From NCBI RefSeq assembly GCF_036170895.1, contig NZ_CP108036.1, positions 2,852,001 through 2,916,000 of the forward strand: 64,000 bases of DNA, in the 5' to 3' direction. This stretch comes from Streptomyces erythrochromogenes. GTDB lineage: Bacteria; Actinomycetota; Actinomycetes; Streptomycetales; Streptomycetaceae. Below are positions 1 through 9,173 of the stretch, in pieces; position 1 is the stretch's first letter, and each line of letters begins with the position of its first letter. The notes beneath the pieces were generated by a model. That model ran no database searches. It worked only from the letters and a program-made list of their open reading frames with translations, and was not told where the DNA came from. The position numbers and the translations under genes are program-made.

Positions 1-118
1 TCGCCCGCCCCTGTACGGATCATCCTGACCCGACACTCGCACATGCCGGAGAAGCAACTGCCGCGCATCCGGGACACTCTGCGCATTCTGTGACGGCCCG
101 GGGAAAGGACGCGACGCC
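1..118 (+). other. 3' end of an upstream gene, reading frame unresolved
   Basis: Only a short tail precedes the maltokinase gene. Frame 1 is open from the first base to a TGA at 91-93 (31 codons, mostly G/C-ending), while frame 2 closes at a TGA at 26-28. In Streptomyces the gene before pep2 is normally treS (trehalose synthase), so this is probably its C-terminal tail. The tail is too short and too poorly conserved for me to decide the frame or the identity. A GGGGAAAGGA ribosome binding site for the next gene lies at about 100-109. Confidence 0.3.
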
Positions 119-1570
119 ATGTCGGAGGCTGCATCCGCCCGGAGCCGGCTGACGGCCGACCGGGCCGCCGGGATCGCCCCGCTGGAACCGATGCTGCGGG
201 CCTGGCTGCCCGCACAGCGCTGGTTCGCGGGCAAGGGGCGGGCCATCAGCAGACTCACGACCGTCTCGGCGGCCGACCTGCTGCCCCCCGGATCCACCCC
301 CGGACTGCTGCACGTACTGCTCGACGTGGACGGGGACTGCTACCAGCTGCTGCTGGGCATCCGCCCGTCCCTGCCGCCCGCCCTCGCGCCCACCCTGATC
401 GGCCACGCCGAGGACGGGCCGTACGCGGGCCGGGCGGTCTACGAGGCCCTGGGCGACCCCCGGCTCGCGGCGATGCTGCTGGAGCGGCTGCGCTCGCCCG
501 GCGTGCTCGGCCCGCTGCGCTTCGACCGGGATCCCGCCACGCCGGTCCCGGCCGGGCTCACGCCCCGGCCGCTGTCCGGGGAACAGACGAACTCCTCCCT
601 CATCTACGGAGATTCGTTCATCCTGAAGGTGTTCCGCCGGGTCGGTCCCGGGGTCAATCCGGACCTGGAGCTGCCCAGGGCGCTGGCCGCCGCCGGCTGC
701 ACGCGGGTGCCGGCGCCCGTCGCCTGGTACGAGGCCGAGCCGCCCGGCGGCGAACCGCTGACCCTGGGCGTGCTCCAGCCGTACCTGCGCGGCTCCGACG
801 ACGGCTGGCAGCTCGCGCTGCGCCGGCTCGGCGCCGGGGAGGACTTCACCGCCGAGGCGCACGCGCTCGGCCGGGCCACCGCCGAGGTGCACAGCGCGCT
901 CGCCGCCGCCCTGCCCACCGTCGCGCTCGGCCCGGAGCAGACCGCCCGGCTGGCCGCCGGGATGACGGCGCGGCTGGCCGCCACCGCCCGGGAGGTGCCG
1001 GCGCTGCGGCCCTACGAGGCCGGGCTGCGGGGGGCCTTCGACGCGCTGGCCGCGTCCCGCGGTACGGGGGTGGCCGCCCAGCGCATCCACGGCGACCTCC
1101 ATCTGGGTCAGACCCTGCGCACCCTCGACGGCAGCTGGTCGTTGATCGACTTCGAGGGCGAGCCGGCCCGGCCGCTGGCCGACCGGCGCCGTCCCGAACC
1201 GGCGGTGCGCGACATCGCCGGGATACTGCGTTCCTTCGACTACGCCGCCCGCTCGCACCGGCCGTTCGCCCCCGCCTGGGCCGACGACTGCCGGGCCGCG
1301 TTCTGCGAGGGCTACGCCCGCACCACCGGCCGGGACCCGCGCGAGGATCCCGTGCTGCTGCGGGCGTACGAGACCGACAAGGCGGTGTACGAGGCCCGTT
1401 ACGAGTCCCGGCACCGCCCCGACTGGCTGCACGTCCCGATGGCCGCGATCCGGCGGCTCTCGGAACCCGCGCGGCCCGCCCACCGCGTGCCGCCGACCCC
1501 GCCCGCCCCGGGCGCGCTCTCACCCCACCCGCACCCCCACCCGAAGCCCCCGAGGAGGCCGCTCGCGTGA
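119..1570 (+). CDS. pep2: maltokinase (Mak/Pep2)
   Basis: ATP-dependent maltokinase, 483 aa, making maltose 1-phosphate, the donor used by GlgE for cytosolic alpha-glucan. The N-terminus carries the family motif QRWFAGKGR (about residues 33-41). The aminoglycoside-phosphotransferase-like fold shows IHGDLHLGQ with catalytic Asp326 (His324-Gly-Asp) and the metal-binding LIDFEGEP with Asp344. ATG 119 follows GGGGAAAGGAC at a good distance. The last 30 or so residues are Pro/His-rich and probably disordered. The stop overlaps the glgB start (GTGA, 4 nt), so the two genes are translationally coupled. This is the usual treS-pep2-glgB arrangement of the trehalose-to-glucan (GlgE) route. Assignment is firm from motifs, length and partner. 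Confidence 0.93.
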   Translation: MSEAASARSRLTADRAAGIAPLEPMLRAWLPAQRWFAGKGRAISRLTTVSAADLLPPGSTPGLLHVLLDVDGDCYQLLLGIRPSLPPALAPTLIGHAEDGPYAGRAVYEALGDPRLAAMLLERLRSPGVLGPLRFDRDPATPVPAGLTPRPLSGEQTNSSLIYGDSFILKVFRRVGPGVNPDLELPRALAAAGCTRVPAPVAWYEAEPPGGEPLTLGVLQPYLRGSDDGWQLALRRLGAGEDFTAEAHALGRATAEVHSALAAALPTVALGPEQTARLAAGMTARLAATAREVPALRPYEAGLRGAFDALAASRGTGVAAQRIHGDLHLGQTLRTLDGSWSLIDFEGEPARPLADRRRPEPAVRDIAGILRSFDYAARSHRPFAPAWADDCRAAFCEGYARTTGRDPREDPVLLRAYETDKAVYEARYESRHRPDWLHVPMAAIRRLSEPARPAHRVPPTPPAPGALSPHPHPHPKPPRRPLA

Positions 1571-3855
1571 GCGCCGCACGACAGCCGTCACCGACCGTCC
1601 GCGACGAAACCGCAACCGCCCCGGCGGCGGCCAAGAAGCCACGCACGCCCCGGGCCCGCCGCGCCGCCCCTCCGCACGGGGTCCGGCCGGCGCCGGCGCT
1701 CGCCGCAGGGGAACGGGCCAGGCTGCTGGAGGGCCGCCACCACGACCCGCACGCGGTGCTGGGTGCGCGCACCCAGCGCGGCGGGGTGGCCTTCCGGGTG
1801 CTGCGCCCGCACGCCAAGGCGGTCACGGTCATCGCCAAGGGGCTGCGGGCCGAGCTCCACGACGACGGCGACGGGCTGTTCTCCGGGCTGCTGCCGCTGA
1901 CCGCGGTGCCGGACTACCGGCTGCTGGTGGCGTACGAGAGCGACGAGATCGAGGTCCACGACCCCTACCGGTTCCTGCCCTCCCTCGGCGAACTGGACCT
2001 GCACCTGATCGGCGAGGGCCGCCACGAGCGGCTGTGGACGGCGCTGGGCGCCGAGCCGATGGAGCACCAGGGCGTGGCCGGGACCCGGTTCACGGTGTGG
2101 GCTCCGAACGCGCAGGGGGTCCGGGTCAGCGGGGACTTCTCGTACTGGGACTCCGTCGCCTATCCGATGCGCTCGCTCGGGTCGAGCGGCGTCTGGGAGC
2201 TCTTCCTGCCCGGGGTGGGTGCCGGGACCCTCTACAAGTACGACATCACGCGCCCGGACGGCAGCCACACCCTGCGCGCCGACCCGATGGCGCGGTCCGC
2301 GGAGGTCCCTCCGGCGAACGCCTCGGTGGTCGCGGCCTCGCAGTACGAGTGGCAGGACACGGAGTGGATGGCGCGGCGCGGCGCCCGCGCCCCGCACCAG
2401 GCCCCCTTCTCCGTGTACGAGCTGCACCTGGCGTCCTGGCGGCCCGGGCTCTCCTACCGGCAGCTCGCCGAACAGCTCCCCTCGTACGTCAAGGAGCTGG
2501 GCTTCACGCACGTGGAGATGATGCCGGTCGCCGAGCACCCCTTCGGCGGCTCGTGGGGGTACCAGGTCACCGGCTTCTACGCGCCGACCTCGCGGATGGG
2601 CACCCCGGACGACTTCCGCTTCCTCGTGGACTCGCTGCACCGGGCCGGGATCGGCGTGATCGTCGACTGGGTGCCGGCGCACTTCCCGCGGGACGACTGG
2701 GCGCTCGCGGAGTTCGACGGGCGGCCGCTGTACGAGCACCAGGACCCGCGGCGGGCCGCGCACCCGGACTGGGGGACGCTGGAGTTCGACTACGGGCGCA
2801 AGGAGGTCCGCAACTTCCTCGTCGCCAACGCCGTCTACTGGTGCGAGGAGTTCCACGTGGACGGGCTGCGCGTGGACGCGGTGGCCTCGATGCTCTACCT
2901 GGACTACTCGCGGAACGAGGGCGAGTGGACGCCCAACGAGCACGGCGGGCGGGAGAACCTGGACGCGGTGGCCTTCCTGCAGGAGATGAACGCCACGGTG
3001 TACCGGCGCTGCCCGGGGGTGGTCACCATCGCGGAGGAGTCCACGGCCTGGAACGGCGTGACCCGGCCGACGGACGGCGGCGGGCTGGGCTTCGGCCTGA
3101 AGTGGAACATGGGCTGGATGCACGACACCCTGCGCTACATGTCGAAGGAGTCGGTGCACCGCAAGTACCACCACCACGACATGACATTCGGGATGATCTA
3201 CGCCTTCAGCGAGAACTACGTGCTGCCGATCTCGCACGACGAGGTGGTGCACGGCAAGCGCTCGCTGGTGTCGAAGATGCCCGGGGGCGACTGGTGGCAG
3301 CAGCGGGCCGCGCACCGGGCGTACCTGGGCTTCATGTGGGCCCACCCCGGCAAGCAACTGCTCTTCATGGGGCAGGAGTTCGCCCAGGGATCGGAGTGGT
3401 CGGAGAGCTACGGGCCGGACTGGTGGCTGCTGGACTCCTCCTACGCGGCGGCCGGCGACCACCGGGGCGTGCGCGATCTCGTGCGGGACCTGAACCGGAC
3501 GTATGCGGCGGCTCCGGCGCTGTGGGAGCGCGACACCGTGCCGGAGGGCTTCGCCTGGGTGGAGGCGGACGCGGCGGAGGACAACGTCTTCGCCTTCCTG
3601 CGGTACGCCCAGGACGGCTCGCAGCTGCTGGCGGTGTCCAACTTCTCTCCGGTGGTCCGGCACGGCTACCGGATCGGGGTGCCGGAGGAGGTGCCCCTGT
3701 GGCGCGAGGTCCTCAACACCGACCTGGAGGCCTACGGCGGCAGCGGAGTGCACCACGGGCAGCCGCTGCGGCCCGAGCCGGTGCCGGCCCAGGGCCGCCC
3801 GGCGAGCCTGCGGATGACGCTGCCGCCGCTGGCGACGATCTGGCTCAGGCCGTAG
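1567..3855 (+). CDS. glgB: 1,4-alpha-glucan branching enzyme GlgB
   Basis: GH13 branching enzyme, 762 aa, making alpha-1,6 branches in glycogen or GlgE-type glucan. The catalytic residues are Asp437 in [11 protein letters not shown], Glu490 in TIAEEST and Asp558 in [10 protein letters not shown]. Their spacing (53 and 68 residues) equals that of E. coli GlgB (405/458/526). An N-terminal extension of about 50 residues rich in Ala, Pro and Arg precedes the N1/CBM48 region, whose [17 protein letters not shown] motif is clear. GTG 1567 overlaps the pep2 stop by 4 nt. The 3' end overlaps the convergent thioredoxin gene by 11 nt, so the two transcripts are antisense at their ends. Streptomyces often carry two glgB copies; which one this is cannot be told from the window beyond its pep2 linkage. 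Confidence 0.95.
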   Translation: MSAARQPSPTVRDETATAPAAAKKPRTPRARRAAPPHGVRPAPALAAGERARLLEGRHHDPHAVLGARTQRGGVAFRVLRPHAKAVTVIAKGLRAELHDDGDGLFSGLLPLTAVPDYRLLVAYESDEIEVHDPYRFLPSLGELDLHLIGEGRHERLWTALGAEPMEHQGVAGTRFTVWAPNAQGVRVSGDFSYWDSVAYPMRSLGSSGVWELFLPGVGAGTLYKYDITRPDGSHTLRADPMARSAEVPPANASVVAASQYEWQDTEWMARRGARAPHQAPFSVYELHLASWRPGLSYRQLAEQLPSYVKELGFTHVEMMPVAEHPFGGSWGYQVTGFYAPTSRMGTPDDFRFLVDSLHRAGIGVIVDWVPAHFPRDDWALAEFDGRPLYEHQDPRRAAHPDWGTLEFDYGRKEVRNFLVANAVYWCEEFHVDGLRVDAVASMLYLDYSRNEGEWTPNEHGGRENLDAVAFLQEMNATVYRRCPGVVTIAEESTAWNGVTRPTDGGGLGFGLKWNMGWMHDTLRYMSKESVHRKYHHHDMTFGMIYAFSENYVLPISHDEVVHGKRSLVSKMPGGDWWQQRAAHRAYLGFMWAHPGKQLLFMGQEFAQGSEWSESYGPDWWLLDSSYAAAGDHRGVRDLVRDLNRTYAAAPALWERDTVPEGFAWVEADAAEDNVFAFLRYAQDGSQLLAVSNFSPVVRHGYRIGVPEEVPLWREVLNTDLEAYGGSGVHHGQPLRPEPVPAQGRPASLRMTLPPLATIWLRP

Positions 3856-4189
3856 CGAGCTCGTCCTCCAGCTCCCGGAGGAGGAGGCGCTTGGGCCGGG
3901 CGCCGACCATCTGGCGAACGGGTTCGCCGTCGCGGAAGACGAGCAGGGTCGGCGTGGACAGCACCCCGTACCGGGTCAGGGTCTCGGGGTTGCGGTCCGC
4001 GTCGATCTGCACGACCTTCAGGCGGCCGGCCTCCTCGGTCGCGATCGCGGACAGCACCGGGGCGAGCTGGCGGCAGGGGCCGCACCAGTCCGCGGTGAAC
4101 TGGACGAGGACGGCCCTGCCGCGCTCGCCGAGGACCTCGGCCTCGAAGTCGGCGTCGGTCACCTCGGCCACACCGTGTGCGTGCACCAT
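3845..4189 (-). CDS. thioredoxin
   Basis: Cytoplasmic thioredoxin of 114 aa, the usual length for the family, with the active site ADWCGPCR (Cys36, Cys39) and the cis-Pro loop STPTLLVF. It reduces protein disulfides using thioredoxin reductase. It lies 22 nt downstream of a MerR-type regulator on the same strand, so the two probably form an operon under the MerR promoter. ATG 4189 is preceded by AGAGAGGAACCGAG, an acceptable ribosome binding site. Its stop lies inside the 3' end of the convergent glgB. Pairing of a thioredoxin with a MerR regulator suggests redox or thiol-stress induction; that role is inference. Confidence 0.9.
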   Translation of the reverse strand: MVHAHGVAEVTDADFEAEVLGERGRAVLVQFTADWCGPCRQLAPVLSAIATEEAGRLKVVQIDADRNPETLTRYGVLSTPTLLVFRDGEPVRQMVGARPKRLLLRELEDELATA

Positions 4190-4211
4190 CTCGGTTCCTC
4201 TCTCGTGTGGG

Positions 4212-4604
4212 TCAGGGCGTCATCTCGCAGCGCGGGGCGGCGGCCTCGCCGGCCGCCTCCTCCGCGCCGGCGAGCTGCCGCGCGACCTGGTCCCGTACGT
4301 CTGCGAGCCGGCCGATCAGGTCGTCCAGCTCGGTGAGCTTGCGCCGGTACACGGCGAGCGAGGCGGGGCAGGAGTCCCCGGCCGGGTGGCCGGCCCGCAG
4401 GCACTCCACGAAGGGCCGGGTCTCCTCCAGTTCGAAGCCGAAGTCCCGGAGCGTGCGGATCTCCCGCAGCAGCCGCAGGTCGTCCTCGTCGTAGGTCCGG
4501 TGGCCGTTGTCGGCACGCCGCGCGGGCAGCAGCCCGCGCGCCTCGTAGTACCGGAGCGTCCGGGTGCTGGTCCCGGCCCGTTTCGCCAGTTCGCCGATGC
4601 GCAT
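4212..4604 (-). CDS. MerR-family regulator of the thioredoxin operon
   Basis: Protein of 130 aa. The N-terminal winged helix MRIGELAKRAGTSTRTLRYYE is textbook MerR, followed by a dimerisation helix. Two cysteines lie in the central segment ECLRAGHPAGDSCPAS and a third near the C-terminus (APRCEMTP). These could be a metal or redox sensor, but I do not see the exact Cys pattern of SoxR, CueR or MerR, so the inducer is unknown. The gene starts at ATG 4604 with no ribosome binding site. A TACGGT -10 box ends 6 nt before the ATG, so the mRNA is probably leaderless. It should activate its own promoter and hence the downstream thioredoxin. Confidence 0.85.
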   Translation of the reverse strand: MRIGELAKRAGTSTRTLRYYEARGLLPARRADNGHRTYDEDDLRLLREIRTLRDFGFELEETRPFVECLRAGHPAGDSCPASLAVYRRKLTELDDLIGRLADVRDQVARQLAGAEEAAGEAAAPRCEMTP

Positions 4605-4610
4605 GGCCCG

Positions 4611-4641
4611 ACCGTATGCGTTGACGCCGACGTCAAGGCAA
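4611..4641 (-). promoter_or_regulatory. MerR-type promoter with 19-bp spacer and palindromic operator
   Basis: Read on the minus strand: a -35 TTGCCT at 4641-4636, exactly 19 bp of spacer, then -10 TACGGT at 4616-4611, followed 6 nt later by the ATG of the MerR gene. The over-long 19-bp spacer is the hallmark of MerR-activated promoters. A perfect 6-4-6 palindrome, TTGACG-N4-CGTCAA (4621-4636), lies where the MerR dimer should sit, abutting the -35 box. The sequence is seen directly; regulation by the adjacent gene is inferred. Confidence 0.65.
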
Positions 4642-4652
4642 GCGGTGCACGG

Positions 4653-4689
4653 GTGGGGCCCTCGCCACCCCCGTGGGCGAGGGCCCCAC
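4653..4689. terminator. 14-bp perfect stem-loop between divergent genes
   Basis: GTGGGGCCCTCGCC (4653-4666) pairs perfectly with 4676-4689 around a 9-nt loop. There is no U-tract, as is common for Streptomyces terminators. Its position upstream of two divergent genes is odd, because neither annotated gene would need it for termination. It may insulate the promoters or end an unannotated short RNA. Confidence 0.55.
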
Positions 4690-4938
4690 AGGAACCACGT
4701 ACGGGAAGGGGTTCCGGTTCACATTCCGTGGAGGCCGTGTGAGGGGTATTGCGTCACGGCAAGTTGGCTGGAACCGTACGCAGTACTGGATCTTCGAGGC
4801 CCCCTGGCGCACCGGTTACCGGACAGTCGCCGGAAAACTCGCCAAAAGCCCCTTACTTCATAGGACGTTCCTACGAGGTATGGGCTTGTTTGTTTGGTCT
4901 GTAGGCGGCGAAGCCTGGCCACTTCTACGGTGTGCGGT

Positions 4939-5622
4939 GTGCACTCCAGCCCACCATTCAATGCCCCCGCCGCGCGGCGCCTGCGCGCGGCCCTGGGCAT
5001 GGCTCCCGGACATGTCGCCTACGGCCTGCGTGCCCAGTACGGACTCGTCGTCGCGCCCGAGACGGTGATGGCCTGGGAGCGTGGCGAGATATCACCGTCG
5101 TCCGCCGAGCTCACGGCGCTCGCGGGCGTCCTGTGGTGCTCGCCGGGCGAACTGCTCGCCGAGCCGGTCACGTTGCGGGAGCACCGGATGGCCCGGGGGC
5201 TGGCCGCGGACGAACTGGCCCGGCGGATCGGCCTGGAGACCAGCTCCTACCAGAAGATGGAGGACACCGGACGCTGGAGGGGCAACGAGCGGCAGTCCGC
5301 CGCCCTCGCCACCGTGCTCGGTCTCACCCTGGCCCAGTTCGTGACGGCGACGGGCAAGCACGAGGAGCTGGCGGAGCTGCTGCGCAGCGCGGTCACCACG
5401 CGCTGGCAGGCGTACGTGAAGCCGCTCGGCAAGCTGCTGCCGATCCCCAAGCAGCACCTGGAGCGGGTGCTGGACCAGCTGCACGGGGAGTACCAGTCCC
5501 GGATGGTGGCGACGCTCAGCTGGGGCGGCGGCCAGGGCGAGGCCGGCAACGGGGACGCGGGCCGGGACTTCCTCACCGGGATCGTGGACCGCTTCTGGCG
5601 GCTCGCGGGCGGTGCGGCCTAG
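4939..5622 (+). CDS. helix-turn-helix (XRE-like) DNA-binding protein
   Basis: Protein of 227 aa with an N-terminal helix-turn-helix region of XRE style: RRLRAALGMAPGHVAYGLRAQYGL, then MAWERGE, then a second HTH-like stretch REHRMARGLAADELARRIGLETSSYQKMED. The C-terminal third (LLRSAVTTRWQAYVKPLGKLLPIPKQ) is a conserved Streptomyces-type segment of unknown function. The frame is open upstream to a TTG at 4894, with GTG codons at 4930 and 4939. I chose GTG 4939 because conservation, as I recall it, begins at HSSPPFNAPAARRLRAALG and because TACGGT (4926-4931) lies 7 nt before it, which suits a leaderless mRNA. The target is unknown, and the neighbouring genes give no clear clue. Confidence 0.75.
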   Translation: MHSSPPFNAPAARRLRAALGMAPGHVAYGLRAQYGLVVAPETVMAWERGEISPSSAELTALAGVLWCSPGELLAEPVTLREHRMARGLAADELARRIGLETSSYQKMEDTGRWRGNERQSAALATVLGLTLAQFVTATGKHEELAELLRSAVTTRWQAYVKPLGKLLPIPKQHLERVLDQLHGEYQSRMVATLSWGGGQGEAGNGDAGRDFLTGIVDRFWRLAGGAA

Positions 5623-5755
5623 GACCTCCGGTCCGGCAGTGGTCCGGGCGGCCGGGGTGCGCAGCGGCGCCGCGGCGGCGCCCTGCGGTCCGTCCGGCGG
5701 AGGAATGGGGCCGAAGGGCCCGGTCCGGCAGGGGATTCGGTCCCGGCCGGGAGGG

Positions 5756-6781
5756 TCAGAAGACCGACTCGGCCTCGTACATGCGGCCCTCGGGGACGGT
5801 CTTCAGCTCGGTGACCGCGTGGGCGAGCGGGGCCATCACGATGTCGGAGCCGCGCAGGGCGGTCATGTTGCCGTACGCGCCGCGGTGGACCGCCTCCACG
5901 GCGTGCCAGCCGAAGCGGGTCGCGAGGACGCGGTCGTAGGCCGTCGGGGTGCCGCCGCGCTGGACGTGGCCCAGGATGACCGGGCGGGCCTCCTTGCCCA
6001 GGCGGTGCTCCAGCTCGATGGCGAGGCGGTTGCCGATGCCGGCGAAGCGCTCGTGGCCGTAGGCGTCGATCGCGCCCTTCTCGTACGGCATGGATCCCTC
6101 GGCCGGGTGCGCGCCCTCGGCGACGCAGATGACGGCGAACTTCTTTCCGCGGGAGAAGCGTTCCTCGACCATCTTGACCAGGGCGTCCACCTCGAAGGGG
6201 CGCTCCGGCAGGCAGATCCCGTGGGCGCCGCCGGCCATGCCGGACTCCAGGGCGATCCAGCCCGCGTGACGGCCCATGACCTCGACGACCATCACGCGCT
6301 GGTGCGACTCGGCGGTGGTCTTGAGGCGGTCGATGGCCTCGGTGGCGACCATGACGGCGGTGTCGAAGCCGAAGGTGCGGTCGGTGGAGGAGATGTCGTT
6401 GTCGATGGTCTTCGGCACGCCGACGACCGGCATCCCGGCGTCGGACAGCATCCGGGCCGCGGTCAGGGTGCCTTCGCCGCCGATCGGGATCAGGGCGTCG
6501 ATGCCGTAGCGGGTGGCCAGCTCCTGCGCGTTCTCGGCGGCCTCGTGAAGGCGGGCCCGCTCCATGCGCGCCGAGCCGAGGATCGTGCCGCCGCGGGCGA
6601 GGATGCCGCTGACGGCGTTGATGTCGAGGGGGCGGAAGTGACCGTCGAGGAGACCCTTGAAGCCGTCCTCGAAACCGATGACCTCGTCCCCGTGCCCGAC
6701 GACGGCACGGTGTACGACCGACCGGATGACAGCGTTGAGGCCCGGGCAGTCTCCGCCTGCGGTGAGAACTCCGATACGCAT
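5756..6781 (-). CDS. pfkA: ATP-dependent 6-phosphofructokinase
   Basis: Glycolytic enzyme of 341 aa, phosphorylating fructose 6-phosphate. It shows GVLTAGGDCPGLN at the N-terminus, IGGEGTLTAARML (Gly at the position that is Asp in PPi-dependent enzymes, so ATP-dependent), the catalytic PKTIDNDI, and MGRHAGWIAL. The frame is open further upstream, but ATG 6781 begins the conserved MRIGVLTAGG and has GGAG 10-13 nt before it. It is divergent from pta across 232 bp. With pta, ackA and pyk it forms a carbon-flux cluster whose two arms could share regulation. Confidence 0.95.
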   Translation of the reverse strand: MRIGVLTAGGDCPGLNAVIRSVVHRAVVGHGDEVIGFEDGFKGLLDGHFRPLDINAVSGILARGGTILGSARMERARLHEAAENAQELATRYGIDALIPIGGEGTLTAARMLSDAGMPVVGVPKTIDNDISSTDRTFGFDTAVMVATEAIDRLKTTAESHQRVMVVEVMGRHAGWIALESGMAGGAHGICLPERPFEVDALVKMVEERFSRGKKFAVICVAEGAHPAEGSMPYEKGAIDAYGHERFAGIGNRLAIELEHRLGKEARPVILGHVQRGGTPTAYDRVLATRFGWHAVEAVHRGAYGNMTALRGSDIVMAPLAHAVTELKTVPEGRMYEAESVF

Positions 6782-7013
6782 CGTGCTGTGTCTCCTGCTC
6801 CCGTACATATGAAGGGCGTATTGATGCCGCCTGTCCGATTGTTCCATGCTCGCGGGGTGGGGCGCGCTCCGCGCCACTCGCCCGGAGGGCCTTTGGACCC
6901 CCCGGACCGGGCCTGAGTTCCAGGGGGCGCCCTATCCATTGGCGGAGGTATTGTCAAGAGGGCAGCCCATCCCAACCGGGTCAATCGACCACACGAAGAG
7001 ACGGAGAGCACGC
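6782..7013. promoter_or_regulatory. pfkA/pta divergent promoter region
   Basis: A 232-bp spacer between pfkA (minus) and pta (plus). Both promoters must lie here. ACGGAGAG at 7001-7008 is the pta ribosome binding site. I find no clear paired -35/-10 or long palindrome, so no operator is called. Confidence 0.5.
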
Positions 7014-9104
7014 GTGACGCGCAGCGTGTACGTGACCGGCATCGAGCGGGGGGACGGCCGGCAGGTCGTCGAACTCGGGATCATGGAGCTCCTGACCCGG
7101 CAGACCGGCCGGGTCGGCGTCTACCGGCCGTTGCTCCACGACGCACCCGACCGCCTCTTCGACCTCCTCAAGGCCCGCTACCGGATCGACCAGGACGCCT
7201 CGACGGCCTACGGGATGGAGTACCGCGAGGCCTCGGCGATCCTGGCCGAGAAGGGCACCGACGAGCTGGTCTCGCAGCTCGTCGACCGTTACCACCGGCT
7301 GGCCCGCGACTACGAGGTCGTGCTCGTCCTCGGCACCGACTACGCCGAGACCAACCTCCCCGACGAGCTGGCGCTCAACGCCCGCCTCGCCAACGAGCTG
7401 GGCGCGGTCGTCGTCCCCGTCGTGGGCGGCACCAAGCACCCCGCCGAGGCCGTGCGCGCCGAGGCCCGCAACGCCTACCGCGCGTACGAGAGCCTGGGCT
7501 GCCACGTCGTCGCGATGGTCGTCAACCGGGTGGCCGCGGAGGACCGCGACCTCATAGCCGAGCGGCTGGCGGCCCGCCTCCCCGTGCCCTGCTACGTCCT
7601 GCCGGACGACAAGTCGCTGTCCGCCCCGACCGTCGCCCAGATCACCCGGGCACTCGGCGGCGAGGTGCTCCTCGGCGACGAGGCGGGCCTGGCCCGCGAC
7701 GCCCTGGACTTCGTCTTCGGGGGCGCGATGCTGCCGAACTTCCTGAACGCCCTGACCCCCGGCTGCCTGGTCGTGACCCCCGGCGACCGCTCGGACCTCG
7801 TGGTCGGCGCGCTCGCCGCGCACGCCTCCGGCACCCCGCCGATCGCGGGCGTGCTGCTCACCCTGAACGAGCGGCCGAGCAAGGACGTCCTGACGCTGGC
7901 CTCGAAGCTGGCGCCGGGCACGCCCGTGGTGTCGGTGGCCGGCAACAGCTTCCCGACCGCCGCCGAACTCTTCTCGCTGCAGAGCCGGTTGAACTCCGCG
8001 ACCCCGCGCAAGCTGGAGACCGCGCTCGGTCTCTTCGAACGCCACGTGGACACCGGCGAGCTGCGCGGCCTGCTCTCGGTGGCCCGCTCGGAGCGCGTCA
8101 CCCCGATGATGTTCGAGCACGAGCTGCTGGAGCGGGCCCGCTCCGACCGGCGCCGCGTCGTGCTGCCCGAGGGCACCGAGGAGCGCGTGCTGCGCGCCGC
8201 GGACGTGGTGCTGCGCCGGGGCGTCTGCGACCTGACCCTGCTGGGCGACGAGCAGGCGATCCTGAAGAAGGCCGGCGACCTCGGCGTCGACATCTCGGGC
8301 GCGCAGCTCATCGACCCGGCCACCTCCCCGCTGCGGGAGGGTTTCGCCGAGTACTACGCCGAGGTCCGCGCCCACAAGGGCATGACCGTCGAGCTGGCCC
8401 ATGACGTCGTCACCGACGTCAACTACTTCGGCACCCTGATGGTCCAGCGGGGCCTGTCCGACGGCATGGTCTCCGGCTCGGTGCACTCCACCGCGGCGAC
8501 CATCCGCCCGGCCTTCGAAATCATCAAGACCAAGCCGGAGGCGTCCATCGTCTCCTCGGTCTTCTTCATGTGCCTGGCCGACCGGGTGCTCGTATACGGA
8601 GACTGCGCGGTCAACCCGGACCCGAACGCCGAGCAACTCGCGGACATCGCGGTCCAGTCGGCCGCCACCGCCGCCTCCTTCGGCGTCGAGCCTCGGATCG
8701 CGATGCTCTCGTACTCGACCGGCACCTCCGGTTCCGGCGCGGACGTCGACAAGGTGCGCAAGGCCACCGAGATCGTCCGCGAGCAGCGCCCCGACCTGGC
8801 CGTCGAGGGTCCGATCCAGTACGACGCGGCCGTGGAGCCCTCGGTCGCCGCGACGAAGCTGCCCGGGTCCGAGGTGGCCGGCCGCGCGACGGTGCTGATC
8901 TTCCCCGACCTCAACACGGGCAACAACACGTACAAGGCCGTGCAGCGTTCGGCGGGCGCGGTCGCGGTCGGCCCGGTGCTCCAGGGTCTGCGCAAGCCCG
9001 TCAACGACCTCTCGCGCGGCGCCCTCGTCCAGGACATCGTCACCACCGTGGCCATCACGGCGATCCAGGCGCAGGGCGCACCGGGACCCGCCGCCGGCGC
9101 CTGA
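7014..9104 (+). CDS. pta: phosphate acetyltransferase, long (multidomain) type
   Basis: Interconverts acetyl-CoA and acetyl phosphate; 696 aa, the length of multidomain Pta. The N-terminal part is the P-loop-like/DRTGG region (TRSVYVTGIERGDGRQVVELGIME). The C-terminal catalytic PTA_PTB domain covers about residues 370-690, with VVLPEGTEERVLRAA, DGMVSGSVHSTAATIRPAFEI, MLSYSTGTSGSG and PDLNTGNNTYKAVQRSA. GTG 7014 follows ACGGAGAGCACGC. It is followed 69 nt later by ackA, with which it forms the acetate overflow/assimilation pair. Confidence 0.95.
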   Translation: MTRSVYVTGIERGDGRQVVELGIMELLTRQTGRVGVYRPLLHDAPDRLFDLLKARYRIDQDASTAYGMEYREASAILAEKGTDELVSQLVDRYHRLARDYEVVLVLGTDYAETNLPDELALNARLANELGAVVVPVVGGTKHPAEAVRAEARNAYRAYESLGCHVVAMVVNRVAAEDRDLIAERLAARLPVPCYVLPDDKSLSAPTVAQITRALGGEVLLGDEAGLARDALDFVFGGAMLPNFLNALTPGCLVVTPGDRSDLVVGALAAHASGTPPIAGVLLTLNERPSKDVLTLASKLAPGTPVVSVAGNSFPTAAELFSLQSRLNSATPRKLETALGLFERHVDTGELRGLLSVARSERVTPMMFEHELLERARSDRRRVVLPEGTEERVLRAADVVLRRGVCDLTLLGDEQAILKKAGDLGVDISGAQLIDPATSPLREGFAEYYAEVRAHKGMTVELAHDVVTDVNYFGTLMVQRGLSDGMVSGSVHSTAATIRPAFEIIKTKPEASIVSSVFFMCLADRVLVYGDCAVNPDPNAEQLADIAVQSAATAASFGVEPRIAMLSYSTGTSGSGADVDKVRKATEIVREQRPDLAVEGPIQYDAAVEPSVAATKLPGSEVAGRATVLIFPDLNTGNNTYKAVQRSAGAVAVGPVLQGLRKPVNDLSRGALVQDIVTTVAITAIQAQGAPGPAAGA

Positions 9105-9173
9105 CGCCCGGCTGCCCTCCCCGCCCCGCCGCCTCCCTCCCCTCATCGCCCGCGACAAGGAAAGACCTCCACC

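Larger units (their letters stand above)
4605..4938. other. 334-bp divergent intergenic region
   Basis: It separates the MerR gene (minus) from the HTH gene (plus). It holds the MerR promoter at one end and, at the other, a TACGGT box 7 nt before the HTH start. Between them is a strong 14-bp stem-loop at 4653-4689. The open frames here overlap each other and have no consistent codon bias, and I find no credible small protein. Confidence 0.6.

Noticed and set aside
2034..4742. Plus-strand frame of 902 codons running through glgB into the thioredoxin and MerR genes
   Set aside because: It is out of frame with glgB catalytic motifs and crosses two well-supported minus-strand genes.
4673..5068. 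Possible 131-aa gene before the HTH regulator
   Set aside because: It overlaps the HTH gene in another frame, has Arg/Trp/Pro-rich content and a weak start; the region better fits a promoter.
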